A stretch of DNA of 34,324 nt from Baffinella frigidus. Taxonomy: Eukaryota; Cryptophyceae; Cryptomonadales; Baffinellaceae. The DNA is taken from NCBI GenBank assembly GCA_026770585.1, contig MU646348.1:1114778-1149101 (forward strand), read 5' to 3'. The translations under genes and the position numbers were made by a program. This document shows positions 1 through 9,716 of this stretch, piece by piece. The stretch's first letter is position 1. The number at the start of each line of letters is the position of its first letter. The notes beneath the pieces are model-generated. The model saw only the letters and a list, made by a program, of their open reading frames with translations. It was not told where the DNA came from and did no database searches.

Positions 1-206
1 TGCAGCGCCATGGTTCTCAAGGGTTGTCGATGATTCTTAAGGGTTGGCGATGGTTGCCCAGGGTTATCGATGGTTCTCAGGGGTTCATTTTTGGTTGAAG
101 TTCTGCCATCCGAACCCCTGGTGGGTGCATCCGATCAGTCCGTTTCCTCGACTTTTGCATCATGCACAATATTATTCCTTTCCCTGATATGATGCACCAA
201 CCCCTT

Positions 207-250
<44 letters not shown>

Positions 251-560
251 CCTCTCCCTCTCCCTCTCTCTCTCTCTCTCTCAGCACAGACAGGATGGTC
301 GACAGCGGCCAGGCGCCGCTGTGATTTCTCGTTGAAGTTCTTCCATCCAAACCCCTGCAGGACGATGGTTCCCAAGGGTTATAGATGGTTTTCAGGGGTT
401 ATCGATGGTTTCTAAGGGCTATCGATGGTTGCCAAGAGTTCCTGATGGCTGCACGGGTTCGTGTTTCGTTGAAGTTCTTCCATCCTTTTTGTGCGGGTGC
501 AAACCCTAGAAAAGCCGCTGTCGGTTTTCGTTGAGGTTTTTCCATCCAACCTGACAATGT
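1..560. repeat. Exon-edge copies of the 354-292 exon plus GATGGTT minisatellite
   Basis: Truncated copies of the acceptor side of the 354-292 exon (core GTTGAAGTTCTTCCATCC on the plus strand) occur at about 82-118, 467-488 and 520-560. Around them lies a degenerate repeat of about 20 bp with the core ATCGATGGTTCTCAGGGGTT at 1-95 and 362-450. Only the 292-354 copy keeps a long open frame. Confidence 0.6.
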
Positions 561-2442
561 CTTTCAAATTTTCTGGCATAAATCATAGCCAGAATTTCGA
601 CCATAACTCGAAATCCTTTTCGAAGCCCACAGTGTGGATGATGATAGGACTAACCGCCCCTACAGTACTGCCTACCGTATGGACGGTACTCTTTACCGTA
701 GGGTCCTATAGACGATCTACGTAGGGGTGTTCCGCAAAATCACCTCGCATCCTTATCTCAGATAAACACTTTTAAAAGTCGTTTTCCTAAGTCAACTCCC
801 CCACAAATCTGTCAACTTATGCTTTACTCTGCGAACCCGTACGCATAAGTCGCCGGATTTGTGGGGGAGTTGACTTAGGAAAACGACTTTTAAAAGTGTT
901 TATCTGAGATAAATCCCGGTGTGTGGAAAGGCGTACCTTGAACCACGAGAGCATGCAGCACCCTTGCCGCACGTCCCGCAGCGTCGGCGTCAGGGATCTG
1001 TTTAGGATTTAGGGGTTAGGGTTTAGGGTTTGGGGTTTGGGGTTTAGGGTTTATGGTCTAGGGTTTAGGATCTAGGGGTAAGGATTCAGAAACCCCAATC
1101 AGAGACAAGCAGCAGCTGCTGCTGACTGCAGCTGTTACTGACGTCAGTCTCTGGGTCGGCACCGTCAGTCACCCTTGCCGCACGTCCCGCAGCGTCGGAG
1201 TCGGCGAACTGCTTAGGGTTCAGGGTGTAGGGTTTAGGGTGTAGGGTGTAGGGTGTAGGGTGTAGGGTTTAGGGTTTGGGGTATAGGGTTTAGGGTTCAG
1301 GGTTTAGGGTTTAGGGTTAAGGATTTCGGGTTTAGGGTTTAGGGTTTATGGTTTAGTGTTTAGGGTTTAGGGTTTGGGGTTTAGAAGCCCCAAACAGAGC
1401 CGAACAGCACCGTCAAGTCTCTGGGCCTTTCGGTGCCTGGTCAAAGATTTTTTGTTTGACCAGGCTAGGCCCACATGAGCAGCAGCAGTGCCGCATTCCC
1501 GCTACATTTTCTTTTCCGCTCAAAAGTTGACGCTCTTTTCCGCTCCAAAGTTGACGAATGTGTACCGCAAACCCGGCATGTCAACTTGAGAATAGTCTGA
1601 CAGTCAACCCGACTGAGGCAGAGCTAGAACTCGGGGGGTGGGGGGGTGGGGGGGGCACATGTCGTCGGTGAGGAGGGGACCGCACACTCATTTAGTACCA
1701 CAAAACGAAACGTCGCGTTCTGAAATTCCCACACTTGACCTGGCGTGGCTAGGGGCGGGGCGGGGACTTTATCCGGGGAAACCTATTTTTCTTGAGTTTG
1801 ATGGCAAGGAAAATTACTACATAAATGCTTTAATATTACTAATAAAAACGAATTGTGTAGTAATTTTCCTTGCCATCAAACTAAAGAAAAATAGGTTTCC
1901 CCGGATAAGACTGCATGTCGTCGGTGAGGACAAGTCGGAGAAGGCGGGGAGCGGGGGTAGGGGCTAGGCACTGTGGGATAGGGGTTAGGGGCTAGGCGTT
2001 CGGGGTGAGGGGGGTGGACCGCATGTCGTCAGTGAGACCTCACCAGGCGGAAATGGAGGAAGCTCACAACGGGGTTTGGTCCGCTTCGGAGGGCTAGTGG
2101 ACCGTATTAGTTTGCGAAGCGTCTAGCCCTGAAACTCCTGAAGCGGATCAAATTGCCTCTACGCTCCAAAAAAGTCTAAAAGGGGGGTACGAAATAAAAA
2201 AAGGGGGTGATGTAGAGGCGATTTGATCCGCTTCAGGTCCAAAAACAGGAGTCAGGGCTGGACGCTTCCGTAACGAGTATGGCAATTAGGTGAGGGGGGT
2301 GGACCGCATGTCGTCGGTGAGGCCTCACCAGGCGGAAATCGAGGAAGCTCACATCGGGGTTTGGTCCGCTTCGGAGGGCTAGTGGACCGTATGGCAACTA
2401 GGTGCGGGGGGTGGACCGCATGTCGTACTGAAGGCCAGAGGG

Positions 2443-2480
<38 letters not shown>

Positions 2481-3829
2481 GAAGGCGGCAGGGGAGGAGC
2501 GAGACGGAGAGAGAGACAGACAGTGTCCACCCTTACACTAACTCGGGGCGGGACGGGCACCGCATGTCATCGGTTTGGTCCACTTCGGAGGGCTAGGGGA
2601 CCGTATGGCAACTAGGTGTGGGGGATGTCGTACTGAAGGCCGTCGGATCCCGACGACCTCCGGTGCAAATCAAGGGACTCGAAAAGATAATTTGCTCCCA
2701 CTCTGAGGGCTCGTGGAGGGCACCGCATGTCGTCAGTGAGGCCGCGTATCAGGAATCGCCAGTCCTGCTCTGTCTTGAGCAGCTCCTGGTGCAGGGTTGT
2801 AGGTTCAGTGTTTAGGTCGTAGGGTTTAGGGTCCAGGATTTAGGGTTTAGAGTTCAGGGTTCAGGGTTCAGTCCTGCTCTTTCTGGAGAAACTCCTGATT
2901 CAGGGCTGTGGGTGCGGGGTTCAGGGACCAGGGTTTAGAGTTTACATTTTAGAGTTTAGAGTATAGGCTTCAGTTCTGCATCATGGTCGAAGCCTGCAAG
3001 GGACCACCGCAGGAACCCGAAAGACATCGGTCAACCCAGACAGGTCCACGCGAGCACGCGGATGGTGCATGTTCCTGAGATTATGGGGCCACAATTTCCG
3101 CATGTACATTATAGAGCGACATTCGCACCCTCTCTCTCTTTCCTCTCTCTCTCACACACCCACTCTCTCTGTCTGTAACCCCCCCGTGGCGGTCCGTTAT
3201 GTTGTGGGAGTCGATACACCTGAAAGGAGCAAAATGATGGCGCATGCTCCTGGCCCAGGATCAATCTGTTCAAGAGTTGTGACGCGTGCCATGACGCGTC
3301 TCTCGCGTACGGGGTACCACCACCTTCTACCTCTGTCCGCGTAAAATTGGGCTCGCCGTCGATGTACTTAGGGGCACTGTTACCCCAGGTTCAATGGTCT
3401 CAATGGTTTGTATGGCCCGCCCAGTTTTACTCAGGCAGAGCTAGACCTTGGGACGAAGCGCTTCATATTCAAGGGGCGTCCATCTGAAGGATTTCCGGTA
3501 CAACCCCCCGGCATTTATGGTACAACCCCCCGGCATTTTTTTCGGTACAACCCCCCGGCATTTTAAGTACTCAACACCTGCAACGCCACGCGAAATCTGA
3601 GATACAATCTGAGACAGGTGTCGGTACTAAATCTGAGATAGGTGCCGGGACTAACCTTGGGTACGAATCGCTTCATGTTGGTGCACATCATGAGGAGGCC
3701 CCCCTCGTCCTCCCCCGACGCAAGGAAGAACCCTGCGAACTCCTCACGTTGCATCCTGCGGTGCCCCGGTTACGTTAGCCCGCGAGTTCTCTCCCCCCCT
3801 CTCTCCCTCTCTCTCTCTGTCTCTGTCTC

Positions 3830-3878
<49 letters not shown>

Positions 3879-6743
3879 TCTCCCCTCTCTCTCCATCTAC
3901 CGAGCATTCCGAGCATTCTGATTGATCAGAGAGGATCCGCCGTTTCTGCCAAACCCATGCCACCACGCTCACACAGGTTAATTCGAAAGGGTTTGGGGTT
4001 TAGGATGAAGGGTTTGGGGTTTAAGATGGATAGTGTTAAGGGTTTGGGGGTTAGGATGGATGGTGCAGGGTTCGAAATCCGATCCAGACACATCATGCGG
4101 AGCCCCCCCCCGCCCTCCCCCGACGCAAGGACCTCGAAACCCCAAACCCTAAACCCTCGACCCAGCGAACTCCTCCCGTTGCATCCTGCGCGTGGGTTTT
4201 GCGGTGTAGGGTTTAGGGATTAGGGTTTAGTTATTTGCGCTTTTTTGCGTAACGTACCACTTAGACACTGGTTGTAATTGAGTCTAGCCTCGTCGGGCCA
4301 GACGAGGATGTGAATCCTAAATCCTAAGCCCCAGGGAAATCTAGCTCTGCCTGAGCAAAACTGGGCTCGTCACAAAACTAAAATGTTAGTTGACCTTTTG
4401 TACGTGCTGAGTGTCTGACCCAGGCAGAGCTACAACCCCCAGGGAGATGGCTCGTGATGCTCTCAGAAATGAATTCATTAAAATGATGAAGAGGAAACTG
4501 ACACTATACTTCCAAAACAAAAAAATGATAAATGATAAATAATAAAGGGGGTACCACGCGGTGGACTCGGCCTGGCAGGTTTCGCAGGAGCCGTACTTGC
4601 GCCTCGTCTCGATCTGGCTGCCTGTAGTAAATTCCACAGACAATAAAGGCTGGGCCTTCACCCCCTGGTGAAAAAAACGATCTGGTTCAACCCGATCCGG
4701 TTCACTTCGGGTGGTGGTGGTAGGATACCACGCGGTGGACTCCGCCTGGCTGGTTTCGCAGACTCCGTACTGGCGCATCGTCTCGCTGACGTGCTTCGCG
4801 CGATGCAGCGCCTTTTTCGCGTCACCCTTCCCCAGCAACGCAAACCTGGCACAGCACGGAGGCGGCCGACGCTCAGGTCTTCAACCTAGCTCTGTCCCAG
4901 TTCAATTTGGGCTCGTAGATAGAGTGCCTCCCCCGAAATTTCACAGGTGGATTTTGACCCCCCCCCCCATGAAATTCACCTGGGAAATTTCGGGGGGGGC
5001 TCTCTATCTACGAGCCCAGATTGAACTGGGACAAAGCTAGGAAGCGCCTTGCAGCGCCTTTTTCACGTCGCCCTCCCGCTATCGAGGCAACACGGGGTTC
5101 ATTAAAAAGCCAGGACCGGAAATCCGGTCCCAAATTTTTCATTTTAAAAGTCCATTTCCCTTAGGATTCAGGTGAAAAGTTCTTAACATCCTTTAAAATT
5201 GTGTCCCGTCCTCGCTCGGCAGCGGCCCATCAACGCAAACCTGGCAGAGCACGGATGCGGTCGAGGCTCGGAAGCCTAGCTCTCTCCCACTTCAGTTTGA
5301 GCTCGTAGATAGAGTGCCTCCCCCGAAATTTCACAGGTGAATTTGCTGGTCGATCGTGGTGTTGCTCCTGCCCCCAGAGCTCATCCGGGAACCTGTTTAA
5401 TTCAAACGAAAATGGCCTATCAACCCGGATTCTGGCCCTAATTAAATTTACTTAGGACCCTAGTTAACCTTTTTTTCACTCCTATGAACAAATAGGGAAC
5501 CTTTTTCTTTGAAATTAAACATGCCCCCGGATGAGAGCGTCAAAAGGGGCCCGCCGGATTCGGACGCGCTCTACCTACATTACCAGATTCCACAGGGCTT
5601 GGCAAGGACTCTGGATCGGGTTTTCAGACGAGGGATCGAACTCGTCGCTGCCTGCTCCTGCGTTTCACCACTCCAGGGGGGGTATTCCATGTGCGTTCTT
5701 GGAGCCGTTTCTGCGTTCTTGGAGCCGTTTTACTGCTAAAAGATGACTTTTGAGAACCATTTACCCTGAAAAACGACTTTTGAATACCCCCCCCCTCCAG
5801 TCCTGGATGGCCTGGGCGTCCACCAACCCTCACGATCGGACCAAATCGTCGATTCTAGATTTTAGATTTACCCTTGATCTACCCTTGCAGAGACCCCGGA
5901 TCCGGGGTCTCGGCAAGGGTGAATCTCAAGTCTAAAATCGATGAATTGGTCCAACCGTGAGGGTTGGTGGGTAGAGCGTTTGCAGTAATTGTTGTCCATT
6001 TTGGACGTGCGGTTTTCCGGTTTTCCGGTTTTGTAAAATGTTGTAAAGGCCTCAAAACATTTTAAATGGACACGTCTGGTACGAATGAAAACCGTAAAAC
6101 CGTGAAAACCGCACGTCCTAAACGGACAACAATTATCGCAAACGCTCTAGTTGCTCGCGTCGCGTATTCCAACTCTGTCTCAGTCTGATTTTCATAGGGA
6201 CCCGAGAGGGTAGTTTAGCCTACGGATCTCCTATGACCAGGCCTACCGTAGGGGGTAGGTCTCCTAGGACCAGGTCCTAGGAGTCCCTCGGCCTACGGTA
6301 GGCAACCCCTAGGCTTAACTACCCTAATTTCGGGCCGTTGAACAACTAACTTGGTCGCACCAATTTGGCGAGACCAGGCCCTTTGACAACCTGACGTCAG
6401 GTTGCTCATGCCGTGCCGTTTCCCAGGAGCAGGTGGGGTCGGGGTTTGGGAGGGTACGCATGGAGCATAAAGGTGTTTTCGATGACGACCCCCTCCTTCT
6501 GCGCAAGCAGCTGCAGCTTCAATGCCCATCCCTTTTCCTCATCTGCGAAGAGAGATGAGGGAGAGAGGGAGAGTAAGCGGAGAGGTGAGGTGGAGTTTAA
6601 GGCAGACCACACGACGGCACTTCGCGCACACACCGCCCAGAGTCGATGCGATCACCCCGCGTAGGCATGCAAGAGATGAGGAGGCCAGCTGCCGCTCGGC
6701 TTGCATCCTCCCTCCTCTCATAGTTCTTGAAGGCAGGAGGCAT
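1..6743 (-). CDS. CRAL-TRIO (Sec14-like) domain protein, 5' part, runs off left edge
   Basis: Seven exons on the minus strand join with matching phases: 6743-6656, 6542-6458, 4845-4729, 3755-3656, 2764-2634, 997-937 and 354-292 (645 nt, 215 codons). The start is the ATG at 6743 (MPPAFKNYERRED). The segment FALLGKGDAKKALHRAKHVS resembles the N-terminal CRAL-TRIO helices (RFLRAR..D..KAL), and EEFAGFFLASGEDEGG resembles the D.EGRPV strand. LTPTLRDVRQGCCMLSWFKG followed by FGWKNFNEK resembles the lipid-pocket core, which in the family is followed by YPxR; that part lies beyond base 1. Family members bind or transfer small lipophilic ligands such as phosphoinositides or tocopherol in the cytosol; the ligand here cannot be inferred. 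Introns are filled with repeats and exon-edge copies. The gene is head to head with the plus-strand gene at 6963. The exon chain is well supported by phase agreement; the family call is by motif memory and the last exon's donor (292) is tentative. Confidence 0.68.
207..282. repeat. (TC)n microsatellite
   Basis: Nearly pure CT dinucleotides with a few CCCTC interruptions. It lies just downstream (minus strand) of the CRAL-TRIO exon at 354-292, inside the presumed next intron. Confidence 0.9.
753..912. mobile_element. MITE family A copy 1 (TTATCTCAG ends, 4-bp TSD ATCC)
   Basis: A 160-bp near-perfect palindrome begins TTATCTCAGATAAACACTT and ends with its reverse complement. It is flanked by the direct repeat ATCC (749-752 and 913-916). 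There is no coding capacity. The inner arms contain AAGTCAACTCCCCCACAAAT, shared with the other copies at 14546, 18077, 26147 and 29422. It sits in the intron 24 bases past the donor of the 997-937 exon. Confidence 0.9.
1008..1385. repeat. Telomere-like heptamer arrays (TTTAGGG variants)
   Basis: Two arrays, 1008-1077 and 1205-1383, of GGGTTTA, GGGTTTG and GGGTGTA heptamers. They are separated by a truncated acceptor-side copy (1167-1205) of the CRAL-TRIO exon at 997-937 (core CCGCACGTCCCGCAGCGTCG). They are interstitial, inside an intron. Confidence 0.85.
1769..1908. mobile_element. MITE family B copy 1 (TTATCCGGGG ends, TSD GACT)
   Basis: A 140-bp inverted repeat starting TTATCCGGGGAAACCTATTT and ending with the complement, flanked by GACT at 1765-1768 and 1909-1912. 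A second copy lies at 21278-21417 with a different 4-bp duplication. The ends (TTAT...ATAA) and 4-bp duplications resemble family A. Confidence 0.9.
2112..2273. mobile_element. Palindromic element inserted in the repeat cluster
   Basis: The arms GCGTCTAGCCCTGAAACTCC and AGGAGTCAGGGCTGGACGCT face each other, with an inner inverted pair CTGAAGCGGATCAAATTGCC and GCGATTTGATCCGCTTCAG. It is non-coding and MITE-like and interrupts one of the 100-bp repeat units. Ends are approximate. Confidence 0.65.
2449..2487. repeat. (GA)n microsatellite
   Basis: GA dinucleotides with one AAAG interruption, lying between two repeat units in a CRAL-TRIO intron. Confidence 0.85.
2793..2955. repeat. Degenerate telomere-like heptamers
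   Basis: AGGGTTTAGGGT-type units with many substitutions, in two blocks around a diverged copy of AGTCCTGCTCT, the acceptor edge of the 2764-2634 exon (second copy at 2871-2882). Confidence 0.6.
2956..3655. other. Intronic spacer with short CT tracts and GGTACAACCCCCCGGCATTT triplication
   Basis: No coding exon was recognised. CT/CA-rich tracts lie at 3127-3172. A direct triplication of about 26 bp (GGTACAACCCCCCGGCATTT) lies at 3496-3565. A donor-edge copy of the 3755-3656 exon (CTTGGGACGAAGCGCTTCAT) lies at 3448-3467. Confidence 0.6.
3789..3893. repeat. CT-rich microsatellite
   Basis: CT and CTGT repeats immediately upstream (in the sense of the minus gene) of the acceptor at 3755. They could serve as an extended polypyrimidine region only in the opposite orientation, so no splicing role is claimed. 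Confidence 0.8.
4084..4200 (-). repeat. Second copy of the 3755-3656 exon, interrupted by telomere-like heptamers
   Basis: On the minus strand CGCAGGATGCAACGGGAGGA and GAGTTCGCTGGG match the exon start, then GTTTAGGGTTTGGGGTTTCG is inserted. The copy resumes with CCTTGCGTCGGGGGAGG and degenerates before CATGATGTG. It lies upstream of the intact exon. Confidence 0.75.
4540..4640 (-). repeat. Donor-side copy of CRAL-TRIO exon 4845-4729
   Basis: On the minus strand the copy reads RRKYGSCETCQAESTAW before GTACCCC, against RQYGVCETSQAESTAW before GTATCC in the intact exon. It lies downstream of the real donor. Acceptor-side fragments of the same exon lie upstream at 5047-5070 and 5229-5260. Confidence 0.75.
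4896..5039. mobile_element. Inverted-repeat element (CTAGCTCTG ends) with GAAATTTCGGGG core
   Basis: Outer arms CCTAGCTCTGTCCCAGTTCA and TGAACTGGGACAAAGCTAGG; inner arms GCTCGTAGATAGAGTGCCTC and the complement; core CCCCGAAATTTCACAGGTG facing CACCTGGGAAATTTCGGGGG. A left-half copy lies at 5277-5342. The core is shared with hairpins at 22386 and 31549. Confidence 0.8.
5382..5535. mobile_element. MITE family C copy 1 (CTCATCCGG ends)
   Basis: Left end CTCATCCGGGAACCTGTTTA and right end TTAAACATGCCCCCGGATGAG-like; related to the copy at 14363-14526. AT-rich and non-coding. Confidence 0.7.
5668..5806. mobile_element. Palindromic element with GGGGTATTC ends
   Basis: Begins AGGGGGGTATTCCATGTGCG and ends TTTTGAATACCCCCCCCCTC, with inner TTTACTGCTAAAAGATGACT and AAAACGACTTTTGA. 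Related to 14075-14192, which has the same ends. Confidence 0.65.
5835..6150. mobile_element. Two adjacent palindromic elements
   Basis: 5839-5970 has arms ACCAACCCTCACGATCGGAC and GTCCAACCGTGAGGGTTGGT around CCCCGGATCCGGGG. 5972-6149 has arms AGAGCGTTTGCAGTAATTGT and ACAATTATCGCAAACGCTCT. Both are non-coding MITE-like hairpins in the CRAL-TRIO intron. 6197-6320 holds a further degenerate CCTACGGTAGG hairpin cluster. Confidence 0.7.
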
Positions 6744-6962
6744 GCAGCGAGATACTGGGGAAGAGCTGATGGGCTCATTACCGGTGATCTCATTCTCTCC
6801 TAGCATTTTCTCTTCTCGGGGTGCTCAGGTTTGCGGAGACGAGACGAGAAAGGTCGGATACAGCAGGGATACAGTCAGGTCCCCCCTGCCACTAAAAAAG
6901 AAATTCAGAATGGTCAAACTCAACGGCTCGAGAGGGCTGAGAAGAGGACGCTGGCACGGAAG
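6744..6962. promoter_or_regulatory. Divergent promoter interval, CRAL-TRIO gene and plus-strand gene
   Basis: It lies between the minus ATG at 6743 and the plus ATG at 6963. A possible plus-strand 3' splice site (TTTTCTCTTCTCGGGGTGCTCAG) lies before 6829, so the plus gene may have 5' leader exons. No TATA box is convincing. The assignment rests on gene order only. Confidence 0.4.
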
Positions 6963-9716
6963 ATGCAGGCGCTAGACGATGGCACCCGGCTCGTGCGAAG
7001 GCTCTCGGGTGACCCTGCTGTCGCCTTGCCGGAGGGGAAACAGCGCGCTCGTCTCAAGTCAACAGCGCAGACATCCTCCTCCGGGCGGACCAGGAGAAAA
7101 TCCTTGTCCGTCAGTCCTGAGAGGATAGCCTCGGGCATGTCGAGGCGGACCTCGTCGTCTTCCAGGGGGTCGGCAGCCTCAACATCGTAAGTGCACGTTC
7201 CATCCTGGCCGTGCCTCTTGCATGCGCCCAGCGGTAGCGAGCCGTTGGCTCTCGTTCTTCTGAATTGAGCCTCGCTCGCTGCCCGCATCGCGTCTAACGC
7301 TCCCCACCTCTGTGCAGAACCGGCCCGCCCCCGCCCCCACGGCGCCCAGCCAACGCCATGCGGAAAGTCTACGACGTCAACACCGACCAGCACGGCCCCC
7401 CTCCACCCGCCCTCGAGCGTCCCCAGATCATGCGCCCCCCGACAGAGTGGGCCAGGGACGCTACCGTCACCGGGGAGTTGACGCCGCGTCCAAATTCGTC
7501 TGATTCGCAGATGGAGGTCCGCGCGCTGCCCCGCGCTGGTTTACGCTTTAGGGGGGTGAGGGTTTGGGGGTTGAGAGTTTAGGGTTCAGGGTTCAGGGTC
7601 TAGGCCCTGCGCTGCGGAGCCTTGCACGCGCTGCCCCCCCCTTGGACCGGGCGTATTTCTCGCCCCGCGGTGTGATGTCCAAGGTGTGATGTCGCGTTGG
7701 TTTCCAACGCGACTGGAAACTAACACGACATCACACCTTGGAAACTAACGCGATATCACACCTTTGGAAACTAACGCGACATCACACCGGAAAGTCTCGC
7801 GTCGGTTCCGCGTGCCTACCCTCCGGGGTAGTAACGGGCAGCTTGAGCCCTCTGGTCTTGTCGAATCTCTCCCCCTAGCGTGAAGCGGTCGTGTTTTTCA
7901 ACTTATTGAACCTCGCTTTTCCCCGTGCCATGCGAAGAATCCCAGCTCTGCCTGAGTAAAACCTCGCCATCAAAACACATGTACAGCAGAACCTCCAGTA
8001 CAAACGGGCAACTAAAAAATAGCCCAGAGCTCAGCCCTGGGCTCATGGAGAGCCCAGTTTCCCCCAGGCAGAGCTAGGAATCAACGGTGCGATGCTAACC
8101 TCCGTGCAAGTATTAATTAATTGCTTTTGGCAACGAAAATTACTACACGATGTGCTCATAAAAGTAATAGTAAAGCGTTTGTGTAGTAAATTTCGCGCCA
8201 AAAGCAATTAATTAATACTTTTGTGGGGATGAATGCCCCGCGTCGCGGCAGGCGCGAGAGAAGTACGACCACCTGGAGCAGCGGAGGGAGGTCGCGTGCC
8301 GCACCGTACCCTACACCGGCACCGGTCTGCCCTGGACCCTAACCCTACACCTGAAGCCAAAAGGCGGAACCTTAGACCCGAAACCCGAAACCCGAAACCC
8401 GGAACCCTGAAGCCGAAAGCCGACAACCGAAACCCGAAACCCGAGACCCGAAATCCGAAACCCGAAACCCTGGACCCTAAATCCTACACCCGACACCCTA
8501 AACCCTGAGTGTAGAGTCAAACTCAGAGTTCAGAGTCAACTCGGAGTTTAGAGTTGAGATTTACGCAGCTTACTGGCTGCCCAGCGTCTAGAGTGCACAT
8601 GCCCCCCTCTACCTCCCACTGCCACCAGCCATCCCCAGTGGCTCAAATAGTGCCCTGGAAGGTCTTCGATTTTACCTTGGACCGGGGTCGGACCCGACCC
8701 CGATCCATGGTGAATCGAAAATGCCCCATAGCACTATATGAGCCAACTCCAAGGGCTACAGGGGTACCTCGCTCATAAGAAAGCGCCACCCCCTAGGACC
8801 CTACAGTAGGCCTATGCCTAGGGCCCTATGGTGGTCCTAGGGGGGTGGACGTTTCTTATGAGCGAGGTACCCCTGTAGTGGTGAGCCACAGCCTCCTCGA
8901 GTGAGGCGGACACCTCGCGGCCATGTTAATGTGCGAAACCACTCAATTTCGCCTTTTATGCTATCTTAAGGGTGATTTCTCTCTTATTTTGCTATCTTAG
9001 CTTCGACATAGCTTTAAGATAGGAGAAGATTTACCCCACGATAGCAAACACACAGTTTGAATTGAGTGTCCTCGCACATGAATGTCCATCCCTCAAGTGG
9101 CGAGTAGCCTCTCACGCTCCTACGTGGGCCGATCCCTCAAGTGGCCAGTAGGCTCTTACGCCCTACCGTAGGGCCCTAGGACCTGCCTAGGACCTCTAGG
9201 GGGTCAATTTTGACTCCCGGGCCACTTAACGGGTGCAACTAGGGGCCTACAACCCTGGGTGGGTCATACAACCCGCTCGCGACTTGAGGGATATCTTCAT
9301 CATGAAACGGGCCACTCTCACTCTCACGCACCGCTTAACGTGCGTGTGTTACGGTGAGGGCGACGCCAGTTTGCATTTCGGGAAACGCGCGTGCGTGACG
9401 TTTCTGTTCCTTGCTCGGATAGCGAAGGGGCAAACGGATCGGGTAATTTATGGCCAGCCTTCCAAAAGGGAAGTCTTGCTCCCACAGGTTGGACGCGACT
9501 GGTACATTTTTTTAAATTCGTACCCGAATCAAAAAGATCCGGTTGCTCCCTCGCTTTCCGCCCAAGGATGACATTTCTCTAAATGCAAACTGTCGCACAG
9601 GCGAGCTTCACCAGGAAAACTTTGTGGCGATCGACGCCAACTTGAATCTCGTCACCGGGGGGCGCCCCCCCCCGCCTGCGCGCCCGCCGTCCATGTTCCG
9701 TCCGACGCTCAACTGA
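6963..9716 (+). CDS. Unrecognised spliced gene, about 216 residues
   Basis: Exons 6963-7186 (donor GTAAGTG), 7318-7555 (acceptor CTCTGTGCAG), 8252-8324 and 9601-9716 join in phase (651 nt, stop TGA 9714-9716). The N-terminus is basic and Ser/Arg-rich, then comes a proline-rich stretch and RKVYDVNTDQHGPPPPALER, a segment with strongly GC-biased third positions. The last junction reads TVPYTGTGELHQENFVAIDA and the protein ends RPPSMFRPTLN. I do not recognise the family. Uncertain points: the start (the frame is open back to an acceptor at 6828) and the donor at 7556, which lies in heptamer-like sequence. The opposite strand also has a long open frame at 7393-6920, considered an antisense shadow. 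Introns carry family F and D elements. Confidence 0.5.
7545..7612. repeat. Telomere-like heptamers
   Basis: GGGTTTGGGGGTTGAGAGTTTAGGG-type units directly after the proposed donor at 7556, followed by a fragment resembling the exon end (CGCGCTGCCCC at 7629-7639). Confidence 0.7.
7675..7795. repeat. GTGTGATGTCGCGTTGGTTTCCA repeat and inverted repeat
   Basis: Short units (AACTAACGCGACATCACACC) occur four times, the first inverted relative to the rest. The stretch can fold into a long hairpin. No gene seen. Confidence 0.7.
7943..8077. mobile_element. MITE family F copy (CAGCTCTGCC...GGCAGAGCTAG)
   Basis: Ends CAGCTCTGCCTGAGTAAAAC and AGCCCAGTTTCCCCCAGGCAGAGCTAG-type, flanked by GAATC (7937-7941 and 8078-8082). 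Related ends occur at 1605-1628, 3421-3444, 4353-4376, 17190, 18356, 27617-27757, 30858 and 34043-34164. Confidence 0.8.
8104..8230. mobile_element. MITE family D copy 1 (AAGTATTAATTAATTGCTTTTGG)
   Basis: Inverted repeat with arms AAGTATTAATTAATTGCTTT and AAAGCAATTAATTAATACTT around a CAACGAAAATTACTACAC core. Copies at 24892-25026 and 33431-33571. Confidence 0.85.
8335..8510. repeat. Telomere-like heptamer array, C-rich on plus (ACCCGAA)
   Basis: ACCCGAAACCCGAAACCCGA-type units with ACCCTAA at the edges, directly following the donor at 8325 of the plus-strand gene. Confidence 0.85.
8644..8748. mobile_element. Palindromic element
   Basis: Arms AAATAGTGCCCTGGAAGGTC and ATGCCCCATAGCACTATATG with inner TTCGATTTTACCTTGGACCG facing CCATGGTGAATCGAAAATG. 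Non-coding. Confidence 0.65.
8757..8877. mobile_element. MITE family E copy 1 (TACAGGGGTACCTCGCTCAT)
   Basis: 121 bp with perfect terminal inverted repeats TACAGGGGTACCTCGCTCAT / ATGAGCGAGGTACCCCTGTA and an internal CCTAGGACCCTACAGTAGGC hairpin. The most abundant family in the window. Confidence 0.9.
8936..9080. mobile_element. MITE family G copy 1 (CGCCTTTTATGCTATCTTAAGG)
   Basis: Arms ACTCAATTTCGCCTTTTATG and CACAGTTTGAATTGAGTG around CTTCGACATAGC. A related copy lies at 32848-32978 and part of one at 13516-13572. Confidence 0.7.
9126..9245. mobile_element. Palindromic element (CCCTCAAGTGGCCAGTAGGC)
   Basis: Arms GATCCCTCAAGTGGCCAGTA and the opposing GGCCACTTAACGGG, with the inner inverted pair CCCTACCGTAGGG and CCTAGGACCTGCCTAGGACC. 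A copy with the same ends lies at 10614-10722. Confidence 0.6.

Larger units (their letters stand above)
1650..2745. repeat. Repeated CCGCATGTCGTCGGTGAGG segments
   Basis: The core CGCATGTCGTCGGTGAGG or a variant occurs near 1658, 1912, 2022, 2308, 2417, 2561, 2626 and 2725. Longer units (about 100 bp, with TTTGGTCCGCTTCGGAGGGC) lie at 2010-2105 and 2283-2395. The 2725 copy is inside the CRAL-TRIO exon 2764-2634, so the others look like copies of part of that exon carried into the downstream intron. Confidence 0.65.

Noticed and set aside
1008-1385. True chromosome end
   Set aside because: The heptamers are degenerate and interstitial with coding exons on both sides.
6724-6783. Plus-strand exon candidate (FLKAGGMQRDTGEELMGSLP)
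   Set aside because: It overlaps the well-phased first CRAL-TRIO exon on the minus strand and its end phase does not fit the next plus exon.
6920-7393. Long minus-strand open frame (157 residues) over the plus-strand exons
   Set aside because: The plus strand has GTAAGTG and CTCTGTGCAG junctions and in-phase exons to a stop, and the minus frame is Arg/Ser-rich at its end like an antisense shadow. The minus CRAL-TRIO gene already starts at 6743.
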